Shown: positions 13,801 through 20,854 of the stretch, in pieces
Layout: each line of letters starts with the position of its first letter
Numbering within the stretch: the first letter of the stretch is position 1
Assembly (NCBI RefSeq): GCF_022985175.1
Contig: NC_066888.1
Location: 33,389,224 to 33,453,223, forward strand
DNA length: 64,000 nucleotides
Direction: 5' to 3'
DNA from: Labeo rohita
Taxonomy: Eukaryota > Chordata > Actinopteri > Cypriniformes > Cyprinidae
Notes under the pieces: model-generated
Told to the model about the DNA's origin: nothing
Seen by the model: the letters and a program-made list of their open reading frames with translations, nothing else
Databases searched by the model: none
Made by a program: the position numbers and the translations under genes

Positions 13801-15971
13801 GATTAGCAACTTACTAGTATGTTACTAACATGATTATCAAGTTTGTAACATGTTGTTAGCATTAGCAAGATACTATCATGTTAGCATGATTAGCATTTTA
13901 ACAGCATGTTGCTAACATGATTACCAAATTGTCAGAATGTTGTTAACATGATTAACAAGTTACTAGCATGTTGTTAGCATTAGCAAGTCACTAGCTTATT
14001 GTTAGCATGATTAGCAGGATGCTAGCATGTTGTTAGCACGTTAGCATGTTGAGTCTGATGTGTGTGTGTGTGTGTGTGTGTTGCAGATCGGTCGCTCCAC
14101 CGAGAGCCCCATAGATTTCGTGGTGACAGACACACCAGGAGGATCCAAGGAGAGCGAGGACTCGTCGGCGGCGCCCAGCACCATCTCACGCTTCGCCTGC
14201 AGGATCGTCTGCGACCGAAACCCTCCGTACACGGCCCGCATCTACGCCGCCGGCTTCGACTCCTCCAAAAACATCTTCCTTGGGGTCGGTGGTAGAGAGT
14301 CGAACCGTACAGGATCGTTTTAGGCGGTTTTTCAGATTCTGAGGAGAATCAAATAATCGCTGATGTCAGCTGATCAGTGTTATCGTCTCTCGTGCAGGAG
14401 AAGGCGACGAAATGGAAGAATCCGGACGGTCACATGGACGGACTGACGACCAACGGCGTCCTGGTGATGCATCCTGTGGGTTTCCCTGAAGAGCCCAAGC
14501 AGGGCGCGTGGAGAGAGATCTCGGTGTGCGGAGACGTCTACGCTCTCAGAGAGACCCGATCCGGGCCCATCCGCGGACAGCTGGTAAACACCACAAACAC
14601 GCAGATCGAGGGCTTACGATGGAATAAATATGTCTGTTTGCACATTTCCTGGCCGAGTTTAAATCATGGAACAGCGTGAGTTGTAAGTGTGACGTTAAAC
14701 GATGTGTTGAACTAATAACGAGCACATCTACTGAATCACAATTGCACTTAATTACTCCGTAAAGCGCAGGAGCGTTCCCGTGGCCTGCGCTTCCGCACTC
14801 TTAACGTGATTTACAGCTGCGGTGAAAGCTGCTGAATGATGGCGGATCTGTGAAAGCCTCATTCAGCGGCTCATGTGATTCATTCAGCTGATTGCTGCTT
14901 GTTTATATCCACCGTTTGCTTTTCTGTGTGAACCGTAAGAACACTGTTGGAGTTAATGATCTGCAGTAAACTGAAAAAGACAGATTTGAAAGAAATTAAT
15001 TTGTTTAAATGAACATTCAGTCATCAGGATGTGTGATGTGGGAAAAAATGTAACTGTTAAAACACTTTTTATTTATTTATTTTTTATTTTTATTTTTTTT
15101 CTCTGAGAAAAATGAATTAATAATAAAATTAATACAATTTTAATTAATAAAAAGCATTGTGATGAAAATTTTCATTAAAAAAATCTTCAGGTTTTGGCTG
15201 AACTTTTTGTGATTTATTCATCAATATGACTAATAGTAATAATAATAATACAAGTTATTATTATTATTATTATTATTTTATTTTATTATTAGTGTACTAT
15301 TTCAAAATATTATTAGTAGTATTTAAGAAAATACATTGTATTTTATAGTGCATCTGTAATGAAGAAATTAAACTGTAAACATTAGTATTGTAACTTTAAA
15401 ATAAAATTATACTATTTTTATTATTATTTCACAGTAAAATTGCAATAGTAATATTTATTATTTTGTGTTAGGTAATGTTTGTTTTTATTTAGTTATTATA
15501 AATTATTATTATTATTATTATTATTATTACAACATTAAAAGAATAATTTTATTTTACAGTTAAGATGTAACTTGAAGATATTAAGCCAGACATATCATTT
15601 TACATTTTCATTGTAGTTTTAAAGTTGTGGTTTAAAATAAAGTGATTATATAATTTTTCTTAAATATTAAATTAGAATTTTACTGTGAGATATTACAATA
15701 GTTTTTTTTTTTTTTTAGTCATTAAAATATATATATAACTAAAAGATTATATTTTTTTTTTTGCAGTACAATTGTAAAAGTAAGTATTAGAGTATTGTAC
15801 AAATTTTTATTCACAATTGAAATGTAAAATAAAATGATTATTTTTAGGTGTATCATTTGTATCATTTTTGTTAAATTATTATTTTTTTATTTTATAGTGG
15901 AATATTACAATAGTTCTGTTGTTTTTTTGTATTTAATCATTTTCTATTTAGTAATTTTTTATTTGTATTTA

Positions 15972-16019
<48 letters not shown>

Positions 16020-17246
16020 GTAATATTAATGTAAATATCATTTTTATAATTTTTTTTTATTTTACAGTGGAATATTACAATAGTTCTGTATTTTTGTATT
16101 TAATCATTTTCTATTTAGTAATTTTAGTTTATTTAATTATTATTATTATTATTATTGTAATTATTATTGTTATTGTAATTATTATTATTGTAATATTGAT
16201 GTAAATATCATTTTTAAATGTTACATTTTTTATTTTACAGTGGAATATTACAATAGTTCTATTGTATTTTTGTATTTAATAATTTTCTAATTAGTCATTA
16301 TTATGTTTATTTAATTATTATTATTATAGTAATATTGATGTAAATGTCATTTTTGTTAAATATTCTTTTTTTTTATTATAGTAATATTGATGTAAATATA
16401 ATTTTTGTTACATATTAAAAAAAATAACAGTGGAATATTACAATAGTTCTATTTTTGTATTTAATCATTTTCTATCATTTCTAGTAATTAAAATTTTATT
16501 ATTATTATTCTTATAGTAATATTGATGTAAATAATTGTAAACATTTGGCCAAATTGTGCAGCCCTGCAATCAAACTGCATTTTTTTTGAATGATTCATTG
16601 ATTTGACATTTTCCTCTGTAGTTTAACGGTGTCGCTGTGTTCGCAGGCGCAGGGCGAGAGCAGCGCGCTGCAGGACGGCTCTCTGGTGGATCTGTGCGGG
16701 GCGACGCTGCTGTGGCGCACGGCTGACGGCCTGCTCAAAGCGCCCACCCTGCGGCACCTGGACGCCCTGCGTCTGGAGCTGAACGCGGCGCGGCCGCAGT
16801 GTCCCGTGGGCCTGAGCACGCTGGCCTTCCCCAGCCTCCCGCGCAGCCACAGCCTGGAGGAGCGCCAGCCGTGGGCCTACCTCTCCTGCGGACACGTCCA
16901 CGGCCGGCACGACTGGGGCCAGCGGCCCGAACGCCACCGCGAGCGCGAGGAAGGGGCCTGCGGCGGGACGGGCGGCCGGCGGGAGTGTCCGCTCTGCCGG
17001 ACCGTGGGGCCGTACGTCCCGCTGTGGCTGGGCTGCGAGCCGGCCTTCTACGTGGACGCGGGCGCGCCGACTCACGCCTTCGTTCCCTGCGGTCACGTGT
17101 GCTCGGAGAAGACGGCCAGGTACTGGGCCGAGACGCCGCTGCCTCACGGGACGCACGCTTTCAGACCCACGTGCCCGTTCTGCTCCGCTCCTCTGGCCGG
17201 CGTCCCCGGGTTCACGCGCCTCATCTTCCAGGGCCCCATCGATTGA
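1632..17246 (+). CDS. peli2: Pellino E3 ubiquitin ligase, PELI2-like (six coding exons, 429 aa)
   Basis: Joined coding exons are 1632-1705, 12002-12131, 12232-12333, 14087-14284, 14398-14583 and 16647-17246, totalling 1290 bp with all intron phases compatible. Pellino proteins are cytosolic E3 ubiquitin ligases acting on IRAK kinases in Toll-like and IL-1 receptor signalling. The N-terminal half is the cryptic FHA phosphothreonine-binding domain: GRSTE at residues 104-108 and TTNG at 185-188 carry R105 and T186/N187, which match the known phosphopeptide contacts of the family. The C-terminal half is the RING-like domain, with C282, CGHVH at 311-315, CPLC at 344-347, CGHVC at 378-382 and CPFC at 406-409. 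The protein ends FQGPID, as in PELI2. Residues such as KYGELV, CGDVY and WAYLSCGHVHG favour PELI2 over PELI1 and PELI3, and linkage to otx2 agrees. The family is usually about 420 aa. Odd points: the last exon is extremely GC-rich, and the loop before CPLC is about 11 residues longer than I expect. Confidence 0.9.
1943..3650. repeat. Diverged tandem array in peli2 intron 1
   Basis: The block AGTTATTAACTAGTACTAGT, then GTTGACCGATATTTAAATTA, then TTTTCCACACAGTATTTATT, then ATTCACCGATAATG recurs at about 1965, 2920, 3240 and 3500, with partial units at about 2220, 2620, 2730 and 3090. Units are a few hundred bases long, and a separate MITE interrupts the array at 2312-2618. Confidence 0.75.
2312..2618 (-). 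mobile_element. MITE family A, truncated copy
   Basis: Starts GTGACCCTGGATCACAAAAC, the terminal repeat shared with the full copies at 49239-49671 and 50419-50817. The far end is lost, where it runs into the surrounding tandem array. Orientation is relative to the 49239 copy. Confidence 0.75.
3651..4384. other. peli2 intron 1, AT-rich, no gene
   Basis: Low-complexity AT-rich intron. At about 4168-4250 there is a short fragment reading GCAGACACTATCCAAAGCAG and onward that resembles a common teleost interspersed repeat. At 4262-4380 there is a partial GGTTCTTT-type repeat. No exon is supported. Confidence 0.5.
4385..4770. promoter_or_regulatory. Candidate regulatory element in peli2 intron 1
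   Basis: This stretch is less AT-rich than its surroundings and shows no internal repeat. It carries AGCCAATCAG (CCAAT box) near 4440, a TATATATATGAG segment near 4503, several GCGC-containing motifs and TGAGCGCGTGACAG. It could be an alternative promoter or enhancer. The call rests on composition only. Confidence 0.25.
5050..5330. repeat. GGTTCTTT inverted-repeat element, copy 1
   Basis: Contains AAATAAAGGTTTC, AAGAACCCTTTATTTG, AAAGGTTCTTTGGGAACC and AAACCTTGATTTTTG, the alternating GGTTCT and AGAACC blocks of a common teleost fold-back repeat. Related copies occur at 6080-6350, 6700-6920 and 53083-53292, and a fragment at 4262-4380. Confidence 0.6.
5100..5960 (+). repeat. First copy of a duplicated about 0.9-kb segment
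   Basis: Aligns in the same direction with about 6715-7600, offset about 1.64 kb. Shared blocks include GACACTGTTGTCTTCTGTAG, AATTTTGGGATAGCACACC, AAAAAGTCACGTGACTTTGC and AACATGCATCTGAAATGTTG. This copy lacks the left inverted arm seen around the second copy. Confidence 0.7.
6080..6350. repeat. GGTTCTTT inverted-repeat element, copy 2
   Basis: Includes GCATTGATGGTTCCGTG, TTTAAGAACTGATCACTGAA and GGTTCTTTGGGAAACCAACG, and ends AACCTTTATTTTTCAGAGTG. Same family as the copy at 5050-5330. Confidence 0.6.
6454..7651. mobile_element. About 1.2-kb element with long terminal inverted repeats
   Basis: The left end GCTAGGGCGTTCTCAGTGTC is matched in reverse complement by the right end, which closes GAACGCCCTAGC. 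The arms extend about 190-240 bp (6454-6700 against 7480-7651) through AATTCAAGTCATTTATAAG and AAATAAACATGATGTTTCC. There is no transposase frame inside, so it would be non-autonomous. The loop contains the second copy of the duplicated segment. Confidence 0.7.
7795..7834. repeat. (TG)n microsatellite
   Basis: An uninterrupted run of TG dinucleotides in peli2 intron 1. Confidence 0.95.
7840..8430. other. Moderate-GC, low-repeat part of peli2 intron 1
   Basis: More balanced in base composition and richer in CpG than the rest of the intron, with no recognisable repeat. Open frames occur on both strands, but none has homology I recognise or a clean exon structure. It may be a regulatory region or an unannotated noncoding exon. 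Confidence 0.25.
8585..8800. repeat. Tandem units left of a fold-back element
   Basis: Blocks ending GCACCATGAATAATG and CGCACCATGAATAACAC recur at about 8590-8660 and 8695-8755. A matching unit, TACAATTATGTTTGCTTGCA then CCATGAATAATG, lies on the other side of the palindrome at about 9665-9750. The array was probably interrupted by the element. Confidence 0.6.
8802..9650. mobile_element. Fold-back element family B, long palindrome
   Basis: Ends are AATTGGGATCAGTAAGACTT and its near-exact reverse complement. The arms run through CTCTTATGCTCATCAAGGCT, GCATTTATTTGATTAAAAAT and the TGTGACACTTAAGACTGGAG core. It is the same family as copies at 10951, 19480, 33459, 36240, 38290, 46625, 47985, 49680 and 53530. 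No coding capacity. Confidence 0.85.
9665..9760. repeat. Tandem unit right of a fold-back element
   Basis: Carries ACAATTATGTTTGCTTGCAC and CATGAATAATGAAAAA, in the same orientation as the units at 8585-8800. It is the right part of the interrupted array. Confidence 0.6.
9761..10950. other. peli2 intron 1, no gene seen
   Basis: Mostly AT-rich intron. About 9900-10260 is more balanced in composition and not obviously repetitive. No exon fits the Pellino gene in this stretch. Confidence 0.4.
10951..11582. mobile_element. Fold-back element family B, diverged copy
   Basis: Palindromic copy with arms around TCTTTTCTGCTCATCAAGGC and ATGATTTCTGAAGGATCATG, bounded by GATCAGTA on the left and ACTGATCC on the right. 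Lies about 420 bp before peli2 exon 2. Confidence 0.75.
12002..12131 (+). CDS. peli2: peli2 coding exon 2
   Basis: Starts after a TTGCAG acceptor (AG at 12000-12001) and completes glycine 25. It encodes YNGSLPGGDRGRKRSRFALY and onward through NGVKPSAVH, the conserved start of the Pellino FHA region. It closes at AAG followed by GTGCGT (donor at 12132), phase 0. Confidence 0.92.
12232..12333 (+). CDS. peli2: peli2 coding exon 3
   Basis: Thirty-four codons between a TTGCAG acceptor and a GTCAGT donor at 12334, phase 0 at both ends. It contains QHSISFTLSRNQTVVVEY and DTDMFQ, near-invariant Pellino FHA strands. The intron before it is only 100 bp. Confidence 0.93.
12334..12917. other. peli2 intron 3, first part
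   Basis: AT-rich intron with ordinary sequence and no repeat structure that I can name. Confidence 0.4.
12918..14050. repeat. GCTAGCATGATTAGCA minisatellite, peli2 intron 3
   Basis: About 1.1 kb of imperfect units of roughly 30 bp built from GTTACTAGCATGTTGTTAGC followed by ATGATTAGCAA. The units alternate GCTAGC and GTTAGC with many point changes and small indels. The array runs to within about 40 bp of exon 4. Confidence 0.93.
14058..14081. repeat. (TG)n microsatellite at exon 4 acceptor
   Basis: A TG run directly joined to TTGCAG, so the polypyrimidine position of the exon 4 acceptor is alternating purine and pyrimidine. Confidence 0.9.
14087..14284 (+). CDS. peli2: peli2 coding exon 4
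   Basis: Sixty-six codons, phase 0 at both ends, opening IGRSTESPIDFVVTDT and closing AGFDSSKNIFLG. R105 in GRSTE is the FHA arginine that contacts phosphothreonine in this family. The acceptor is preceded by a (TG)n tract rather than an ordinary pyrimidine tract, and by a long minisatellite. The donor is GTCGGT at 14285, weaker than its neighbours. Confidence 0.93.
14398..14583 (+). CDS. peli2: peli2 coding exon 5
   Basis: Sixty-two codons after CGTGCAG, phase 0. It reads EKATKWKNPDGHMDGLTTNG and continues to WREISVCGDVYALRETRS, all conserved in Pellinos. T186 and N187 in LTTNG complete the FHA phosphopeptide pocket. The donor is GTAAAC at 14584. Confidence 0.93.
14700..15225. other. peli2 intron 5, first part, no repeat recognised
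   Basis: From about 14700 to 14950 the intron is more balanced in composition, with CpG and no repeats seen, for example around GCGTTCCCGTGGCCTGCGC. After that it becomes AT-rich. No exon fits here. Confidence 0.35.
15226..16540. repeat. AT-rich tandem repeat of about 170-190 bp with (ATT)n, peli2 intron 5
   Basis: The block GTGGAATATTACAATAGTTC recurs at about 15897, 16067, 16241 and 16431, with earlier diverged units. Each is followed by TTTTTGTATTTAATCATTTT, ATT trinucleotide runs (the longest at about 15968-16018) and AGTAATATTGATGTAAAT. It is almost free of G and C. Confidence 0.8.
16647..17246 (+). CDS. peli2: peli2 terminal coding exon 6 (RING-like domain)
   Basis: Encodes residues 231-429 and a TGA at 17244-17246. 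It begins AQGESSALQDGSLVDLC, equivalent to the conserved LQDGS junction, and holds every zinc-binding Cys and His of the Pellino RING-like domain. A second in-frame AG six bases on (16651-16652) could drop two residues. The exon is strikingly rich in G and C, almost all third positions included, beside an intron that is nearly all A and T. The Gly/Arg/Glu-rich loop at about residues 326-342 is longer than I expect for PELI2. Confidence 0.93.
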   Translation, partial: AQGESSALQDGSLVDLCGATLLWRTADGLLKAPTLRHLDALRLELNAARPQCPVGLSTLAFPSLPRSHSLEERQPWAYLSCGHVHGRHDWGQRPERHREREEGACGGTGGRRECPLCRTVGPYVPLWLGCEPAFYVDAGAPTHAFVPCGHVCSEKTARYWAETPLPHGTHAFRPTCPFCSAPLAGVPGFTRLIFQGPID

Positions 17247-17433
17247 TGAGGGGGCCGAACGAGGGGACGAAAGGCCTCGGGAGTCTCGCGACGGGCCGTG
17301 TTAGAAACTTCAACACCGTAGGTGTGAATGATGCTGCCTTCAAGTCACATCGGTGTCACGTTTAAGTGCCAACTTGATGAGTTAAGGCCGTGTCAAATAA
17401 TGAGCAGAACTAAAGTCAAAGTTCAGGCAAAGT

Positions 17434-17843
17434 GTGTCCCCTGGAGCACAAAACCAGTCGTAAGTGTCCATTTTTTGAAATTGAGATTTATGCATCAGCT
17501 GAAAGCTGAATAAATAGGCTTTTCATTGATATATGCACTTAATATTTGTCGGAGATACAACTATGTGAAAATCTGGAATCTGAGGGTACAAAAAACCCCC
17601 AAAACATTAAGAAAATCACCTTTAAAGTTCTCCAAATGGAAGTTCTTAACAATGCATATTACTAATTAAAAGGTTTTGATATGTTTACAGTAGGGAATTT
17701 ACAAAATATCTTCATGGAACATGATGATTAATGATTTTTGACATAAAAGAAAAATTGGTCATTTTGACCCATACAATGTATTGTTGGCTATTGCTACAAA
17801 TATACCCGTGATACTTAACGCTGGTTTTGTGCTCCAGGGTCAC
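17434..17843 (-). mobile_element. MITE family A, nearly complete copy
   Basis: Bounded by GTCCCCTGGAGCACAAAACC on the left and GGTTTTGTGCTCCAGGGTCA on the right, inverted to each other. It lies within 200 bp of the peli2 stop codon, so it would be part of the 3' UTR. Orientation is opposite to the 49239 copy. Confidence 0.8.
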
Positions 17844-17849
17844 AAATCA

Positions 17850-19210
17850 TCATTCTAGAACATTAAAGAAATATTTCAAAGAATGTTTGGAATTGTTGCT
17901 GGTAGCCATTGACTTCCATAGTATGCAGGGCTCTACACTTACTTTCCTTTTTAAAAAAAGGTAAAAAATTTTGTAGCACAGTCAAAATGTCAGGAGCACC
18001 TTCTAATTATTAATCAAAAATTCTGATCAAAAATTAGCCTGTCCATTATGAGATGATATTTGACTCCTTAAAGTGATTTACAAGGGGTTTTTTTTGTTTT
18101 TACCTTTGTAATGCCATTTTTCTAACTGTCATCTTTTATGTCAAATGTTTTAAAAAAGTATATTTTATAGGCTTTTTAAAGTATCTAATTAAAACAACAG
18201 ACTATGAACATGTAGTATAAGTTACTTATCAACTGAAATCAGTATTAACAAATGAATTAGTACTACAGAGGTGCACAGAAGAACACAAAAGTGTCTTGTA
18301 GGTGTATTTTCATGTTTAATGAGGCTCAGAGGGGCATGAGTGCAATCAGATTCATAAACTCATGTTGAGATTAATGTTTGAAATATAAAAATTTGAATAT
18401 AGAAATATTAAATGATTTAAATAAATGAAAAGAGACTTTAAAAATGAAACTAAATCTGCCAGTAGGTGGCGGCAAGTCACTGATTTAATTACTGAATCAT
18501 TCATTCATTTGATTCATTCGAACGGCTGATTCATTCAGGAATAAAGCAAGTGAGTGTCTTTATGAATGAGTCATTGAATCATTGACTCACTAGATTCGTT
18601 TAAAAACACACGTTGGTTCATAAAGGAAACAGCGCTGTGTTTGAATGGAGATGTGCAGCGGCTCAGCTGTGACTTGTTTCAAACTATTTTTGACAATGAA
18701 ATAGAGCAAAATCAGGCAATAGTGTTACAGTCAGACAGTGTAAGTCACTTCATATTAACTTCCTGTTTATTGAACTGTTGAATTAAATCAATATCTCATT
18801 TACAAACTCCATCAATAATCATTAAAGCTGTCGCTCATCTTAGTTCATCACGATCTCACAAAGTTCCATTATAATAACTGAATCTCTCTACACTGCACAA
18901 TCAGTCTCTTATTTACACTTTGTTTATGAGAGGATTGGTGAGAAATGTCTGTGATTCATTAAACTCAAAAACTCCCCTCAGCGCAAACACAAATAAGCTG
19001 ATGGGGTCAGTCGCACTGATGCTCCTAAATATTATTTCATAGTCGCACACACTGTAGAGCCCTGATATGGAAGAAAAATATGGAAGTCAGTGGCTGCCGG
19101 CAACTATTTGATTACCAACATTCTTCAAAATATCTTCTTTTGTGCTCAATAGAAGAAACAAACAAACAAACACATGTCTGGAACAACTTGAGGAGAGTAA
19201 ATGATGACAC
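17850..19210. repeat. Palindromic host repeat carrying a nested element
   Basis: GGTAGCCATTGACTTCCATA at about 17901-17920 is matched in reverse complement by ATGGAAGTCAGTGGCTGCC at about 19080-19098. The outer arms continue with AAATATTTCAAAGAATGTTT and ATTCTTCAAAATATCTTC. The two halves are pushed apart by the element at 17926-19064. Confidence 0.75.
17926..19064. mobile_element. Non-autonomous DNA transposon with CAGGGCTCTACA ends, hAT-like
   Basis: The left end is CAGGGCTCTACACTTAC; the right end, read in reverse, is CAGGGCTCTACAGTGTG. The CAGGG ends recall hAT superfamily termini. The 1.1-kb interior has no transposase frame. An 8-bp target duplication is not evident. The host palindrome continues on both sides. 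Confidence 0.7.
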
Positions 19211-19479
19211 AATTTTAACTAGGTTTTCAGTAGCTTGGCAGTAATTGCAATGTTTACTTTTCTACTAACAAGCTAATTTTGCCAAAAATATGCGTTTTAA
19301 AGCTCCTGAAGTGTACTCTCTCATAAATAGTGTTGATTCATTTTAGTGAATCGGTTCAAAAAATGATTCACCGGAGGCATTTTATGCCTTGCTTTTTTAT
19401 AACAAAAGTTTTCATTAAAATGCTGCTATTTATAGCTGTTTTCTGGCTATAGAAAATAACATTCAGCTTACTTTTTTAG

Positions 19480-19822
19480 TTTCATTTATCAAGGACGCAT
19501 TAACTTGATCAAAAGTGACATTTATTAATGTTACAAATAAATGCTGTACTTTTGAACTTTGTTTTTACAAAAACATTAATTGTTTGCAACATTGATAATC
19601 ATAAATGTTTGTTGAGCAGCGAATCAGCATATTAGAATGATTTCTGAAGGATCATGTGACACTGAAGACTGGAGTAATGATGCTGAAAATCACAGAAATA
19701 AATTACAGTTTAACAGATATTCACATAGAAATCAGAAATCTGTTTTAAATTAGAATAATATTTCACATTTTTCCAGTATTTTTGATCAAATAAATGCTGC
19801 CTTGGTGAGCAGAAGAGACTGT
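19480..19822. mobile_element. Fold-back element family B, half copy
   Basis: One arm only: AAGGACGCATTAACTTGATC through GAATGATTTCTGAAGGATCA to AAATGCTGCCTTGGTGAGC. Confidence 0.75.
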
Positions 19823-20854
19823 AATCAATCATGCTGAATGCTAGTGTATAGTGTGGGGAATCATAAGCTCGTCCTGTTCTATTCTCTTTATTTTGTTGCA
19901 CTAGTGCTAAAAGCTTTCAGCGTTTATCAGGAATGAATGCATTAGGCCAGTGCGTCGTTCAGACCAGAATCACTAGTAATTGTGGTTTCTGTGTATCAGC
20001 AGCACTTGAAGGCAGCATTGGTTTGTAACACAGTCCAGAGCTCGTCTGCTGAAGGTCCCCGATTCCAGTCAGAAACCACCGAAACGGGACCAAAGCGAAG
20101 TAGATTTGAGATTCCCGGCCCCTTTCGCCCCTCTACGGCCTTCAGCGCTCCCTCAGTGCATAGACCGAACCTCAACATCTCACACAGCACACACTAGAAA
20201 ATACAAAATCCTTTATTAAAACCTTGTTTTCAGCAATAAACACTAGAATGAAGCTACTAGAAGTTCACCGGAGAGATGCAAGCGGTTCGAGCCGTGTACT
20301 TCCCTTCCTTTAGCTCAAACATGGCTGAACCTGGCCTTCACGTCAAGGGCCCCGGCCCTCGTGATTCGGTTCGTTTTGTTGTTTTCCTTTGTTTTTAGAT
20401 TCTTCTTCTGATTGTTTTAGCATTTAATGACAGTAGTAGCTGCAGTATATGTCGTTTGAAATTGTCAAGATGTCATATTTTTCTACATGACTGTGTTACT
20501 AAACTTTTGACTTGAGGTCAGATTGTTTTATATACAAGTGTTTCACATATAGCAGTATATAGATTATATATAACTATATATATATATATATATGAATATA
20601 TATTATTTTCTGTACATGATATGATTTGAGTCCAGGAGAGCTTGCTGAAGACAGAACGCCTCACTGTGCCGCTCCGACGCGACATCCGACCACGAGCGCT
20701 CGATCCGTATGATGAATGTACGGCGCTTACTCACCGTCTCCGATCTCCCTGGTGCTATCGACGATTTCAAACGCTGATTTTAATTGCGATTCTTTTGCGC
20801 TGAACTTCACTGCACTCCTGGAAAATCTTTGATTGTTTCGCTTCTAAAAGGCTG

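Noticed and set aside
16623..17365. Antisense and shifted frames across peli2 exon 6
   Set aside because: They are shadows caused by the GC-rich exon. Only the frame with the Pellino RING residues has homology.
17926..19064. Search for transposase remnants inside the CAGGG-ended element
   Set aside because: No frame of useful length and no recognisable transposase motif, so it is treated as non-autonomous.
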